DNA of 64,000 nucleotides from Panax quinquefolius (lineage: Eukaryota; Streptophyta; Magnoliopsida; Apiales; Araliaceae). Under the pieces are notes generated by a model. That model had not been told where the DNA came from. It saw only the letters and a list, made by a program, of their open reading frames with translations, and searched no databases. The stretch spans positions 37,810,464-37,874,463 of the forward strand of contig CM035162.1 of the NCBI GenBank assembly GCA_020205615.1, written 5' to 3'. Position numbers and translations under genes: made by a program. Below are positions 45,301 to 57,740 of this stretch, piece after piece; the stretch's first letter is position 1; each line of letters starts with the position of its first letter.

Positions 45301-47571
45301 GATTTTCCATTATCTGAGACAATAATTCATATTATCTCGAATAATATTATTGGATAACATTATTGGCAATGTCTAGAAAGTTCGCTCAAGGAGAGGTTTG
45401 GTCACCTAATCATGCGTGCGAGCGAGAGATCCTTATTGAAAGTTCCTCTTTCTGAGGAACTACCGGTTGCCGATCTTGTGATTCTGTAATATTATTTGTG
45501 AATAATTAATTATTGATTTATATGATGAGGAAAATATTGATTTTATGTGGATATAGATTGAGAAAATTTTAATGTGACAATTGTTAAAATTAATATTTTA
45601 TCTTTTTCGATAAAATAATTCATTTAAATATATTATTTTAATAAAATATTAATCTGTGATATTTTTATAATGAATGTGGGATATATGAGTATATGAGGAG
45701 GAAGAGTATTTTTGTGGCATTAAATGTTTAACACATATTTTGTGTGTTGGTGGACAATTTATCGATCAAATTTGATTATACCGTAAAATCGCCTGTTTGT
45801 GGATTTTGGTTAATTTACTTGGAATTTGAAAAACTTTCTTCTGCAAAGTTGTAGAGAATTGAATTCCTATAAAAATTCGCGAGATTCAATTTTCTGATAA
45901 AAGAGCTATTTATTGTGAATTATTGAAGTTTCGGATATCGGTGTGAATTGATTTTTGAAGTTTAAATTATTTTTGTTAGAAAAATGTTTTTGTATTTTTT
46001 TGGACATCATTAACATGTGTGGCTGGTGTTTTTTGACCAAAAGGTGGGCTAAGGAAAATTTGTATAATTATATTAATATTATATTCAATTTTACGCTTTG
46101 GTGTTCTAGCAATTTCCTATAAATAGGGTCTTTTAGGTTAGAATTGAAAATCACACCGTAAACCCAAGTTTTCTCTCTCGATATATTGAGCGTATTCTTG
46201 TGAGTATACTTTGAGTGTTCTTTATACGATGCAAGTTCAAGTCATAGTCTATATCCTGTTTTCAACTAAATCTTGTCTTTTTGTGAGGTAAGGGATGTTA
46301 TTTTATTCGAAAATGATATTATTTCTTCAATATCATTATCTTTGAAATATTAGTTGGAACTTTTATCAAATTTGGAACTTTTTCATGTATGGGTTACTAT
46401 TCATAAGTTACTATTCATGAGTTACTATTCACGAGTTACTATTCACGCGTCTTATTCATGAAGCGTGAAGATGTTTTTTGTGAAATTTCTATCTTTTGGT
46501 GTCAGAGTTACTATTCACGATATATGGCACTATTCACGATATCTGACTATTCATTCAACACTAAAGACTATTCAATTAGAAAATAAAATTTCTTCTTTTT
46601 GTTCAAAATATCTATTCTCGATACTAGCTTTGATCAGTATCCATGTTTTGATCATTCTTGAATTTTACTCCACTCGATTATTTATGAAGTATTTTTGAAC
46701 TTGGATTATTTAAAGTACGAATCCTTAATACTTGTTCTTTTTGTTTCACGGGATTCGCTTTTCTTTAAAATATTTTCATCATCCTCGCCTAAATGATGAT
46801 ATTCTTGAATATCTTTGGCACGTAGTAAAAGATGAATGATTTCTTGATGAATATCTTTGGCCCGTAGTGCAAAGATGAGCAGTGTTGAGATGAACATGAT
46901 GATCGATTAATATCTTTGGCCAGTAGTGCAAAGATGAATGTGTTTAGATGAACATGACCAATGATGAATATCTTTGGCCATGTAGTGCAAAGATGAATAT
47001 TTGATTCGGATATATATCGATTGATGTTACGAGGATAAAATATCGACGATGGACTTTTAAATTCATATATAGAAGATAGTAGTTTGCATTCTCTACTTAA
47101 CTCTTCTAATGAATTATTATTATCTTCACAAGATTGATTTAAAAAGCGGTTGTCTATTGTATTCTATTAGATTTTTCCTGTTGAAGACTAACGATAATTT
47201 GTTGTATATTATCTTAGTCATAATATTCTTTTATTGAGCTAGTTGAGCTCACCCTTTTCCTTTTTGTTCCATTTTCTTCTCGGAGGCGAGAATGTAGCGA
47301 GTACTAGTCGGGGTATGGAATGAAGGTTCTAGATAGAGTTGTTTAGTAGTCTAACCATTTTTGTAAAATAATGTATCAATAATTATGATGGGGATTTATT
47401 TGCGTGTGGATATTGTGTAGATGGCAATATCTCGTATTTAAACTCACAGATATATATGTTGTAAGTATTTTGCACGACAAATGTATTAATAAAGTTGTAG
47501 TTATTTACGCACCATGTATTTGGCGACTCGAGAATGGGTTGGATGGAATGGACCTATTTTGGGGCGCCACG
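42322..47571 (+). repeat. Family B 5' LTR, split by a solo LTR
   Basis: The LTR pieces 42322-42812 and 45262-47571 join to about 2.8 kb, matching the 2816-bp 3' LTR. The right piece has GTTACTATTCACGA-type tandem units (46385-46560), a TATA box TATAAATA (46119-46126) before TTAGGTTAGAATTGAAAATC, and ATCTTTGGCC...GTAGTGCAAAGATGA units (46780-47000). The end at about 47571 reads GGGGCGCCAC and is slightly altered. Confidence 0.85.
42813..45261 (-). mobile_element. Family C solo LTR (2449 bp)
   Basis: It begins TGTGACGCCTCC and ends GGGGTCTCACA. It is bordered by the perfect 5-bp duplication TTTTA at 42808-42812 and 45262-45266. Removing it and one TTTTA restores the family B text GATATTTTATATTATT seen at 59066. 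The TATA box on the minus strand is at 44517-44524. Degenerate tandem units built around GGAATAATAAA and TTATTCCAA lie at 43860-44310. It is the inverse of the LTRs at 47800-50306 and 54233-56735. Confidence 0.9.
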
Positions 47572-47573
47572 GT

Positions 47574-47799
47574 TGGTATCGAGCCATAAAGTAAAGAGCC
47601 CCTTTAGCCTCTATCTGGTGACTTCTTTGTTGATGAGGGATGCACCGGCCGCACTCTCTCCGTAGGGGGCGCCTGCTCATTCTGTGGTGTCGATAGGTAC
47701 CACGTGAAGTCTTGACACAGTTGGTGTCCAAAGTCACAATTGGTATCGAGCTTAGGGATATGATCTCTGGCGGAGATCGGGAATAGAACTAGGAGGGAG
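47574..47799 (+). other. Family B primer site and leader with second primer-like site
   Basis: TTGGTATCGAGCC at 47573-47585 is the primer site. A second TTGGTATCGAGCTT, preceded by GTCACA, lies at 47740-47753, about 167 bases on. The spacing and order match the family D leader (about 172 bases). The leader then breaks at the family C insertion. Confidence 0.75.
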
Positions 47800-50306
47800 A
47801 GCGGAGACCCGACCCAGTGATTTTATTAATAAAGATTTAAATTTTGTCAAAATAAATTTTTTATATTATGGTGTGAATTTGAGATAATATTATATAGTTG
47901 TTGTGGGTAGATTAATAAATTTTACAAAGTATGCAAGTGGTTATATTATATTCGATTGGTCTGGGAATATTCTTGGCTTAGCAGGAATATTCGTACAACT
48001 ACCAATCATCAGTGGACCCTACAATGTAATTCATTTGATCGAGAAAACGACAAAAATATTTTATCAAATAACTATGGAAGTTTTACCGTGGTTATCGCTG
48101 AACTACTCTCAGAGTAAAAGTACAAAGAATACGCAGTGGTCGCATAAGAAAGCACACCAGATTGATTATCGATGCTTATGTGAGAAGTCACTCAACCATT
48201 CCATTATCACGATTAATAATATGAATTATTATAATGATAATGACGCTTTTGTTTTATTCAGATTATTAACGTAATAAAATGTAAACATCTTTTATATAAA
48301 ATAGAATACTTTATTAAAGTTATTCTATAAATAGAATATATTATATTTTATTACGCATAGTACGATAAAAGGTTTTATAAAAGTTTTGCATAAGATTGCA
48401 TATAAAGGTTTGCATAGTAAAAATGTTTTTATATAAATAGAATATATTATATTTTATTTAAAAGATTTTTCTTTAAATATGGACCGCCGATTAAAGTAAA
48501 TCAATCTGACCGCTCATGGATTAGTTACTATGCATTCCATTTTCCTATAAATAAAGCTCATTCCTTCATTATTTTCTTACTTAATTCATTGAAACTCTGT
48601 AGAGAAAATTATAGAGAGAAGCTTATAGAGAGAAAATTATAGAAAGAAGAAGAGTATTCTGCTACTTCACTACTTCTATATTCAGCCTTTTTTACTGTAA
48701 GTGGTGTTATTCTTTCTTCTTGAAGAGAACTTCGTTATTCCATTCATTATTATTCTCATGGAATAACTCGTAAAAGTGGCATACCCTATACATAACTCAG
48801 ATACGCTGCATACCCTATACTTGGTGAAATCCTTTATGTTATTCCATCGCTTATTATTCTCGTTGAATAACTCAGATACGCTGGCTTAACCCTATACTTG
48901 GTGAAATCTCATGTTATTCCATTGCTTATTATTCTCATTGGAATAACTCAGATACGCTGTTTTTTATTCTATACTTGGTGACATTCTTCTATTATTCTGC
49001 TGGAACATCCTGTCTGCAGGTTTTACACCTCGACCGTTTCCGCTTTTTATTATTCTGCTGAACATCCTCGTCAGTGTGTTTTACACCGGACTCGGTTCCG
49101 CTTTTTATCATTCTCGCTGAATATCCTATCTCAGGTTTTTACACCGGATCCGTTCCATCTTTATTATTCTCGCTTGAACATCCCGCTTGCGTGAATTTCA
49201 CCGACCGTTCCGTTATTATTATTCTCGTTGAATAACTCGCCTCATGCGGGCAAGTACCATGCACGGTGATTTCTTTTGTTATTCCATTCTTTATTATACC
49301 CAAATGGTTAAAACTTTGACTTCTATACTCCATGAAATTAGTAGAATATCCTCGATATTTGCGCTTTCATCCAAAGATCTTTTCATGGAAATATTCTTCC
49401 GATCATTATTGAATTTTACTCTACGTAAACAAAGATTATGTCGACAATTTGGACGTTAATAATTCATGGATTAAATAATTCTTGAACTTGTTTTATTGAA
49501 TTACTATGTCATTGTCATCATCCTCATGTTATATTATGTTATCTTTCGCTTACGCAAGATAGATGAACTTAGTATGATTATGACCGTGGATCATTCTAAG
49601 ATAATCACGACTTGATATAAATGATGTGACAAAAGTCCTCAAGGGCCTGTAATGCAAAGTTGATGGATAATTTTTGGTATGATTATGACTGTGGGTGATT
49701 CTAGATAGATAGTCACGACCATTGATAATTTGATGAAAATCCTCGACCGTGGTACGTGGATGATTAGATGTGGTGGTTTATTATTGTCGAGTCTCAAATA
49801 AAAAATTGATGAAAACCTTTTAAAACCAAAAAGATAGTAGACTTTTATTCTCTACTTGACTCTTTAATGGATTGCTTATTCCGCCGCAGCTTAAACCGGT
49901 TGTCTATTGTATTTTATCGCTTAACACATCGCTTGAAGGCTAATGATAATTTATTCTCGCATTATCTTAGTCATAATATTTCTTCGGGCTAGTTGAGCTC
50001 ACCCTTTCTTTCACTATTCTCTTCGTGAAATGAGAAACATAGCCGGGACGAAGCCTGGGAACGTAAGTAATGGTCCGTGAGGATAAGATTAGTAGTCCTC
50101 ACTATTCGTGAAATAGTGTGATAATAGTTGTAATGAGGACTCTTTTGAGTTTGTATAATATCTAGTAGACAATATTTGTATTCAAACTCACGCTTTATGT
50201 CAGATTGTATACCTACGCTTATATTAGTAAGTTGTATTTGAATTTATGTACCATGTGTGGTGGTGACCCAAGACGGGTGACGATACCTAATTTTGGGGGC
50301 GCCACA
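47800..50306 (+). repeat. Family C 5' LTR
   Basis: This LTR is about 2.5 kb. The start is degraded (GGAGACCCGACCCAGTGA where the 3' copy has GTGAGACCCCAG). The TATA box TATAAATA is at 48546-48553. 48730-49260 contains tandem units combining TTATTCCAT, TTATTATTCTC, GGAATAACTC, AGATACGCTG and CCCTATACTTGGTGA. It ends GGGGGCGCCACA just before the primer site. Confidence 0.83.
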
Positions 50307-53300
50307 ATTGGTATCGTAGCTTAGGATACGATCCCCGGCTAAGATGTGAGATAAGAACTAGAGGGGAGAGACGGAAATTCTTCGCTAGTATTTACCTACC
50401 CAAGTTTATTTGGTATTTAATTGGTCTGGCCGTAGTATAGGGATAATATTTGATATATTAATTAACCCTCGTGTTGTGGCGGGTTGTTTGAAAATGGCAA
50501 ATTAAAATATTCACAATGGAGTGAATGTGACCGCTTGTGACACCTTTAATCACTAATCGTGTTAATGCAAAGGTCGACGAGGAACAAATTAGAGATATCC
50601 ACGTAGTAAATGAAGAACTAATTGTCAGCACTTTGAGCTAGTTGCAGAGGTAGCAAATTTGGAAAGTGAGGAAGAAGAAGAGGAAGAAGAGGAAGAAGAG
50701 GAACCCGAGGAGAATTGGTTGAAGAAATTTATGATCAAAACTTAGAATTACAAAATCGTGTTTCGTGAGCTAGAAGAACAAAGTTGAAGAACGGCAAACG
50801 GTCGTGGAACAAAGGGATACAACAATTCAAAATTGGGTTACCCGATATGTGATGCTCGACAAAATCACGCTTTGGTGGTGTGTAAGATATTAAAGTTGAA
50901 TCGAGAATTTAAAAATCAAAGATCAAAAAAGAAGAAACAACCGAACGAAGGAGAATAGACGATGCACGGGTAAAAGTCAAGACAACGCGATGATAGTGTA
51001 GAAAAAGATGTCCGATCCAATAAAGCCAAAATAGATGAAATGGACTTTGCTTTTTGGACAAGAATTGAGAATTTAACATCGAATTCGAATTACCTCGCAT
51101 AGCGGTCAACCCGAATTCGATATGGATCGGAGAATAATGATTCAAATCATGGATCAGAATGTGAAGAAGCACTTAAGGGTGGAATGTACCCTATAGAAAG
51201 TCAAACTCGGTAATTTAAGCGAGAGCGCGGTTTCGAGAAACCCGAACGGGTTATTACTTGTAAATTAATTATCATAAGTCTATACTTTATTCAATACAAG
51301 TTCTACCCACTCTTTTATTCTACCTAGTTGTGTTCAATGTTTAAATTTGACTCAAAAAAATTAGACTTTGATTTATCTATTGAAACTTCGCTGGGAGAAA
51401 CCTTCGTTACCTCCACTATTTTTTAAATCTTGTTTGATTCAAATAAACACTTTCACGCTACTCGTCGATATTATCTCTTTGAAAATACTTGCCTTTGAGG
51501 TAATTTTTGAAAACGATTGATTAATTACTCATTATTCTTTTTGTAAGGTTGTTAGCTTTCATATTCCTAACCAACCCGTTATATATCTTAATTCAAAGTA
51601 ACCAAACCCTAAAGTTAATCATCAGTAATATCAAGCCATAAGTAAAGAGCTCCGAACCTTTCGTTGTTGACTTCCTTGTGTGGAATGCACCGGGCCGGAC
51701 TTTCAGAGGGCTTACATCGTGAATGAAGATGGCAAGTTTATAGGTATCATTGTGAGGGCTATCTAGGTTAAGGGATAGAAGTCACAGCTTGGTATCAATG
51801 TAACGTATTATCCAAGTCTTGGATAAGAGTAGCGCTTTGAATGATATTTCTATCATTAATAAATTTCTTGACGATTCTTGAAGATTTCCTAGCCTACCCT
51901 AGAGCGTGAAATCGAATTTTGTATTGACCCCAGTACAAAAACCCATTTCTTAAACCCTCAAATATTTCTTCAATTAAAATGAACAGTTTACGTGGTTTAT
52001 GTTGAAAGTCATAATAAAAGCATTGGAATAATGAAAATCATGGGTATATGAAGTATTAGTAAGTTTTATGGTGAGTTATGTTGGTTAGTATGTGAAAACA
52101 TGAAAGTTTCTTAGAAATCACAAAGAGTTGAAAATCGATTTTGGTGAAAACGAAACATGAAATTCAATTGACTATATCTCTTATTATATTTTGAATTTTT
52201 GAATGTGGTCAAGTCCTAGAGTTAGATCTATGAGTTACCTAACTAATACAAGTGGAATTACTGGAAAAGGTGTTGTAGATTTTTGTGGGGACTGATTTTA
52301 GCAAAGGAGTGCAAAGCTGCAAAAAATCGAAAAAGCTTCTGCCATGATTTTAGAGAGGCTGTTTCGGCCACTTAAATTATGAGAAAAATTCTGGCCTTTT
52401 GGGACATGAAGGTATATGGTATAAAGTATCTCCTGTCCAAAAATGAGCTCATTCTGACTTAAAATGAGCAAGTTATGACTATTTCAATATTTAGGTTTTT
52501 CCGATTTAAAATGCTATAACCGGAGTTCTATAACTCCGATAACCATGAAATTTAAACTAGAAGCTCACGTTAACATGTGTAAGGTCCTGCCAAGATTTGG
52601 GAATTTTTGGAGTTAAACTTGAGGTAGCTAATTTCTTAAGGAATTAATTAGAAATTGATTTTTAAAAAATAGTAAATGAATTTTAAAAATTCCGAGAAAA
52701 ATATATTTTCATTATGGGACTATATTATGCTAAATCCCAGAAAAGAAATATTTTTGGGACTAATTTGGTATTTTCATGAAAATAGTTTAGTTACGAACAT
52801 ACGAGTTAAATATGTTATGTGAAGTAACAAAGTTGAAAAATAGATTTTATGGCTAGAGAATCCTATATAGAATATATGCATATTTTTTATGAGGGATTTG
52901 ATAATTGGTGATGATATTTTATGAGTATGGCATTTTTGAATGATTAAATGCATTATATGGTAAAGCGTAAACAATTGAGATAAATTGTTTATAAATTTAA
53001 GAAGTGATTAAAATATGTTATAATATTGTTATAATATTAATGTTATTAGATTATGAGATTATTAAGTGATTGATTGATTCTTTATATCATTATCCTCATG
53101 TTTATATTATGTTAAAAGTCATCTTTAGTCAGAAGTGCATTGATAGACTTGGTATGATTATGACCACGGATCATTCTTGTATAATCATAACCAGAATGAA
53201 TACACAATTATCTTTCGGCCAGAGTGCATGGATAATTTGTGGTCGTGATACTAATGAATACACAATTATCTTCGGCAGTAGTGCATGGATAATTTGTGGT

Positions 53301-54232
53301 CGTGATACTAATGAATATCCTCGGCCGTAGTAGTGTGGATGATTCGATGATGTGGATTAATTATTGAAATGAAGTCTCAAAGAATGAAATATTAATTCAT
53401 GGATGTGTTCAAAGTCATCCGTGGCTTACGTGCATAGATGGACTTGGTATGATTATGACCAGATTGTTGTTTTCAAGATAATCATAATCAGAATTGAAAA
53501 CACAATTATCTTTGGTCAGTAGTGCATGGATAATTTGTGGTCGTGATACTAATGAATATCCTCGCCTATAGTGCGGATGATTCGATGATGTGGATTAATT
53601 ATTGAAATTCGAGTCTCAAGAAATGAAATATTAATTCATGGATGCGTTCAAAGTCATCTCGTGGCTTACGTGGTCATAGATGGACTTGTATGATTATGAC
53701 CAATTGTGGATTGTTCTTATAATCATAACTGTAATTGAAAACACAATTATCTTCGTCAGAAGTATGGATAATTTGTGGTCGTGATACTAATGAATATCCT
53801 CGGCCTCAGAAAGTGGGGATGATTCGATGATGTGGATTAATTATCGAATGAGTCTCAAAGAATGAAATATTAATTCATGGATGCGCTCAAAGTCATCTCG
53901 CGGCTTACGTATAGATGGACTTGGTATGATTACGACCAGGATTGTTCTAATAATCATAATCAGATTGAAAACACGAATATCCTTGCCAAGGTGCATGGAT
54001 AATTCGTGGTCGTGATACTATTAAGTCGCGTCTTTAGCATTATTGGTTTTACAAATTGTATATCTTTAAATTGTAGTGCAAAGATGAATTGTTAATGAAT
54101 AGCTTTCGCAGATTTCAAAGATGAATTTAATATTTTTAAACGATAAAGGTATTCAAGGTATCCTCACTTCTTTATCATACCAGTGTACGCACTTCTAATT
54201 TCGAGGGCTTAAATTCCATAAGGAGGGGAGAT
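50307..54232 (+). other. Family C interior: non-coding, with acidic stretch and LTR-derived segments
   Basis: Near 50660-50720 a GAAGAAGAGGAAGAAGAGG run encodes a glutamate-rich stretch within broken open frames; it may be a gag remnant, but no domain is recognisable. 51190-51900 is a diverged direct copy of 56830-57740. 51950-53070 matches, in inverse orientation, the middle of the family D LTR (16430-16990), for example GGAGTTAAACTTGAGG and GGGACTATATTATGCTAA. 53100-54040 is a tandem array. The end reads ATTTCGAGGGCTTAAATTCC then the polypurine tract, the trace of a lost polyprotein end. Confidence 0.65.
53100..54040 (+). repeat. Tandem array, unit about 240 bp
   Basis: CATAGATGGACTTG-type anchors occur at 53432, 53675 and 53910, with a related start near 53139, giving spacings of about 243 and 236. 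Each unit contains TGATTATGACC, AACACAATTATCTT, GGATAATTTGTGGTCGTGAT and GATGATGTGGATTAATTA. The first unit has an internal 56-bp duplication (53227-53300). Confidence 0.85.
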
Positions 54233-56735
54233 CAGTGAGACCCCAGATTTTATTAATAAAGATTTAAATTTTGTCAAAATAAATTTTTATATTATTATGG
54301 TGTGAATTTGAGATAATATTATAGTTGTGGGTAGTATTAATAAATTTTACAAAGTATGCAAGTGGTTATATTATATTCGATCGGCCTGGGAATATTCTGC
54401 TTAGCAGGAATATTCGTACAACTACCAATCATTGGTGGACCCTAATAATGTAATTATTGCCTTGATCGAGAAAGCGACAAAAATATTTTTTATTGAAATA
54501 ACTACGGAAGTTTTACCGTGGTTACCGCTGAACTACTCTTGTGTAGTAAAAGTACAAAGAATACGTGTGGTTGCATAAAGAAAACACCAGATTGATTATC
54601 GATGCTTATGTGAGAAGTCACCATTTGATTCCATTATCATTTATTAATAATATGAATTATTATAATGATAATGACGCTTTTGTTTTATTCGTATTATTAA
54701 CGTAATAAAACAGTAAACATCTTTTATATAAAATAGAATACTTTATTAAAGTTATTCTATAAATGTAATATATTATATTTTATTACGATATAGTGTCATA
54801 TATAAGGTTTTGCATAGTATTGCATAGTATCAGTTAAAGGTTTGCATAAGTAAATGTTTTATATAAATAGAATATATTATATTTTATTTAAAAGATTTTT
54901 CTTTAAATATGGACCGCCGATTAAAGTAAATCAATCTGGACCGCTCATGGATTAGTTACTATGCATTCCATTTTCCTATAAATGAAGCTCATTCCTTCAT
55001 TATTTTCTTACTTAATTCATTGAAACTCTGTAGAGAGAAATTATAGAGAGAAGCTATAGAGAGAAAATTATAGAAAGAAAGAAAGATTCTTCGCTACTTC
55101 ACTACTTCTATATTCAGCCTTTTTACTAGTAGTGGGTGTTATTCTTTCTTCAAGAGAACTTCGTTATTCCATTCATTATTATTCTTGAATAACTCGTAAA
55201 AGTGGCATACCCTATACATAACTCAGATACGCCAGATACCCTATACTTGTGTGAAATCTTTATGTTATTCCATCGCTTATTATTCTCATTGAATAACTCA
55301 GATACGCTGTTTACCCTATACTTGGTGAAATCCTTATGTTATTCCATTGCTTATTATTCTGCTGAATAACTCAGTAATACGCCATTACTTATACTTGGTG
55401 ACATTCTTCTATTATTCATTGAACATCCTGCTCAGGTGTTTACACCTGACCGGTTCCGCTTTTATTATTCTGTTGGAACATCCTCGCTCAAGGTGTTTTA
55501 CACCGACCGGGTTCCGCCTTTTTATCATTCTCGCTGAATATCCTATCTCGTGTTTTTACACCGGATCCGGGTTCCATCTTTATTATTCTGTTGAACATCC
55601 CGCTTGCAGTGAATTTCACCGACCGTTCCGTTATTATTATTCTGCTGAATAACTCCGCCTATGCGGGTACCGCATGCATGGTGATTTCTTTTGTTATTCC
55701 ATTCTTTATTATACCCAAATGGGTTAAAACTTTGACTTCTATACTCCATGAAATTAGTAGAATATCCTCGATATTTCATGTTTCATCCAAAGATCTTTTC
55801 ATGGAAATATTCTTCCGATCATTATTGAATTTTACTCTACGAAACAAGATCATGTCGATAATTTGGACGTTAATAATTCATGGATTAAATAATTCTTGAA
55901 CTTGTTTTATTGAATTACTATGTCATTGTCATCATCCTCATGTTATATTATGTTATCTTCGCTTACGCAAGATAGATGAACTTAGTATGATTATGACCGT
56001 GGATCATTCTAAGATAATCACGACTTGATATAAATGATGTGACAAAAGTCCTCAAAGGGTCTGTAATGCAAAGATGGATAATTTTGGTATGATTATGACC
56101 AGGGTGATTCTAGATAGTCATGACCATCGATAATTTGATGAAAATCCTCGACCGCGGTACGTGGATGATTAGATGTGGTGGTTTATTATTGTCGAGTCTC
56201 AAATGATAAAAATTGATGAAAACCTTTTAAAACCAAAAAGATAGTAGACTTTATTCTCTACTGACTTTTTAATGGATCGCTTATTCCGCCGCAGCTTAAA
56301 CCGGTTGTTTATTGTATTTTATCGCTTAACATCATTGAAGGCTAATGATAATTTATTCTCGCATTATCTTAGTCATAATATTTCTTATCGGGCTAGTTGA
56401 GCTCACCCTTTCTTTCACTATTCTCTTCGTGAAATGAGAACATAGCCGACGAAGCCTGGGAACGAAGTAATGGTCCGCAGGATAAGATTAGTAGTCCTCA
56501 CTATTCTAATGTGAAATAGTTGTAATGTGTGATAAATAGTTGTAATGAGGACTCCTTTATATTAGTTTGTATAATATCTAGTAGTGGTGACCCAATATTT
56601 AATTTTGTATTCAAACTCACGCTTCACATGTCAGATTGCATGACAAGTACTTCCTAAAAGTATTCATATTAAGTAAGTTTATTAGTAGAATAACATGAAT
56701 GTCCCATGTACGCATGTTATCCAGTGTTTGGTGGA
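54233..56735 (+). repeat. Family C 3' LTR, scrambled at its end
   Basis: It starts GTGAGACCCCAGATTTTATT and follows the 5' LTR closely up to about 56580 (TATA at 54977). From there, short blocks (TGGTGACCCA, AATTTTG) are out of order compared with 50150-50306, and the GGGGGCGCCACA end is absent. Confidence 0.78.
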
Positions 56736-57740
56736 GAATGAGGAACGTATACAAGATGTTTCGAGTTTGAAACGATACCATTTCTCATTTTTCTCTCTAT
56801 TCAGATGTTGTCAATGGGCTCACAACTCAAAAGGATGTCCCGTAAAAGTCAAAGTCAACGGTTCTCGGAAGAGTGTTTGTCGTGACCTATCAAAATACGA
56901 GGAACCCGAACGAAGTTAGCACGGTTAGTTAATTATAAATTCTTGCGAAGTTTATACCTTACTAGATACAATTCTTCTACCCATTCTCTTATCTCTCTCT
57001 GCTTGCGCCAACGCTTGAACTTGACTACGGAGAAATTAGACTTTGACCTATTTATGGAGACTCAGATTAGGAGAAACTTTCATTACATCCGTTGTTTAGA
57101 AATCTTGCTTGATTCAGTTGTCACTATCACATTACCGTTAACCTTATTTCTATAGAGATATTTTCTTTTGATGTGATTTTAAGGTTAACTACTCATCATG
57201 CCGAAATTGATTACTTTCGTAAGGTTGTTAGTTTTCATATTCCTAAGCAACTCATTATTCAATTCAAGCAATCAAACCATTGTAGTCAAACATTTTCATA
57301 TCAAGCCATGAAGTCATTCGTTTATTACGGATGTCAAGTTTTCTTAGTCCATGTTATGGATTTGAATAAAGACACGCCGATTTGAATAATATTCTGTTGT
57401 TATTAATTTTTCCTGGCGTATTTCAAGAATTTCGGCTTACTCCCAAAGACCGATATTAAATTTTGTATCGACTTTGAACCCTATTAAAACTCATTTCTAA
57501 AATCTCATATCGAATGGCTCCTATTGAACTTGTGAGTTAAAATTTCAACTATAAAATTTGGTACCGAGCCTTTATCTGGTGACTTCCTTTGTGGAATGCA
57601 AAGCCGCCGCATTCGTAGGGGACGCCATATTTGTGCTATAGTAAAGCGATAGGTGTCATTGTAACGTCTATCCAAGGTTGGGATATGAGTCACGCTTGAG
57701 AATAACCTAAGTCGATGTCGAAATACGTAGCTTTCTGGCT
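56736..57740 (+). other. Family B interior, non-coding part
   Basis: The text parallels 51190-51900, including GTTGTTAGTTTTCATATTCC and ATATCAAGCCATGAAGTC. 57556-57680 resembles the primer-site leader (TTTGGTACCGAGCC, GGTGACTTCC, GATATGAGTCACGCTTG). No open frame has a recognisable domain. Confidence 0.5.

Larger units (their letters stand above)
47800..56735 (+). mobile_element. Family C non-autonomous LTR element nested in family B
   Basis: The 5' LTR is 47800-50306, the primer site TTGGTATCGTAGC follows at about 50308, the interior is 50307-54232, the polypurine tract AAGGAGGGGAGAT is near 54219, and the 3' LTR starts near 54233. The interior has no retroviral protein domains. The 3' end of the 3' LTR is scrambled, so the outer border and target duplication cannot be set. 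The host leader resumes after about 56735. Confidence 0.78.
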
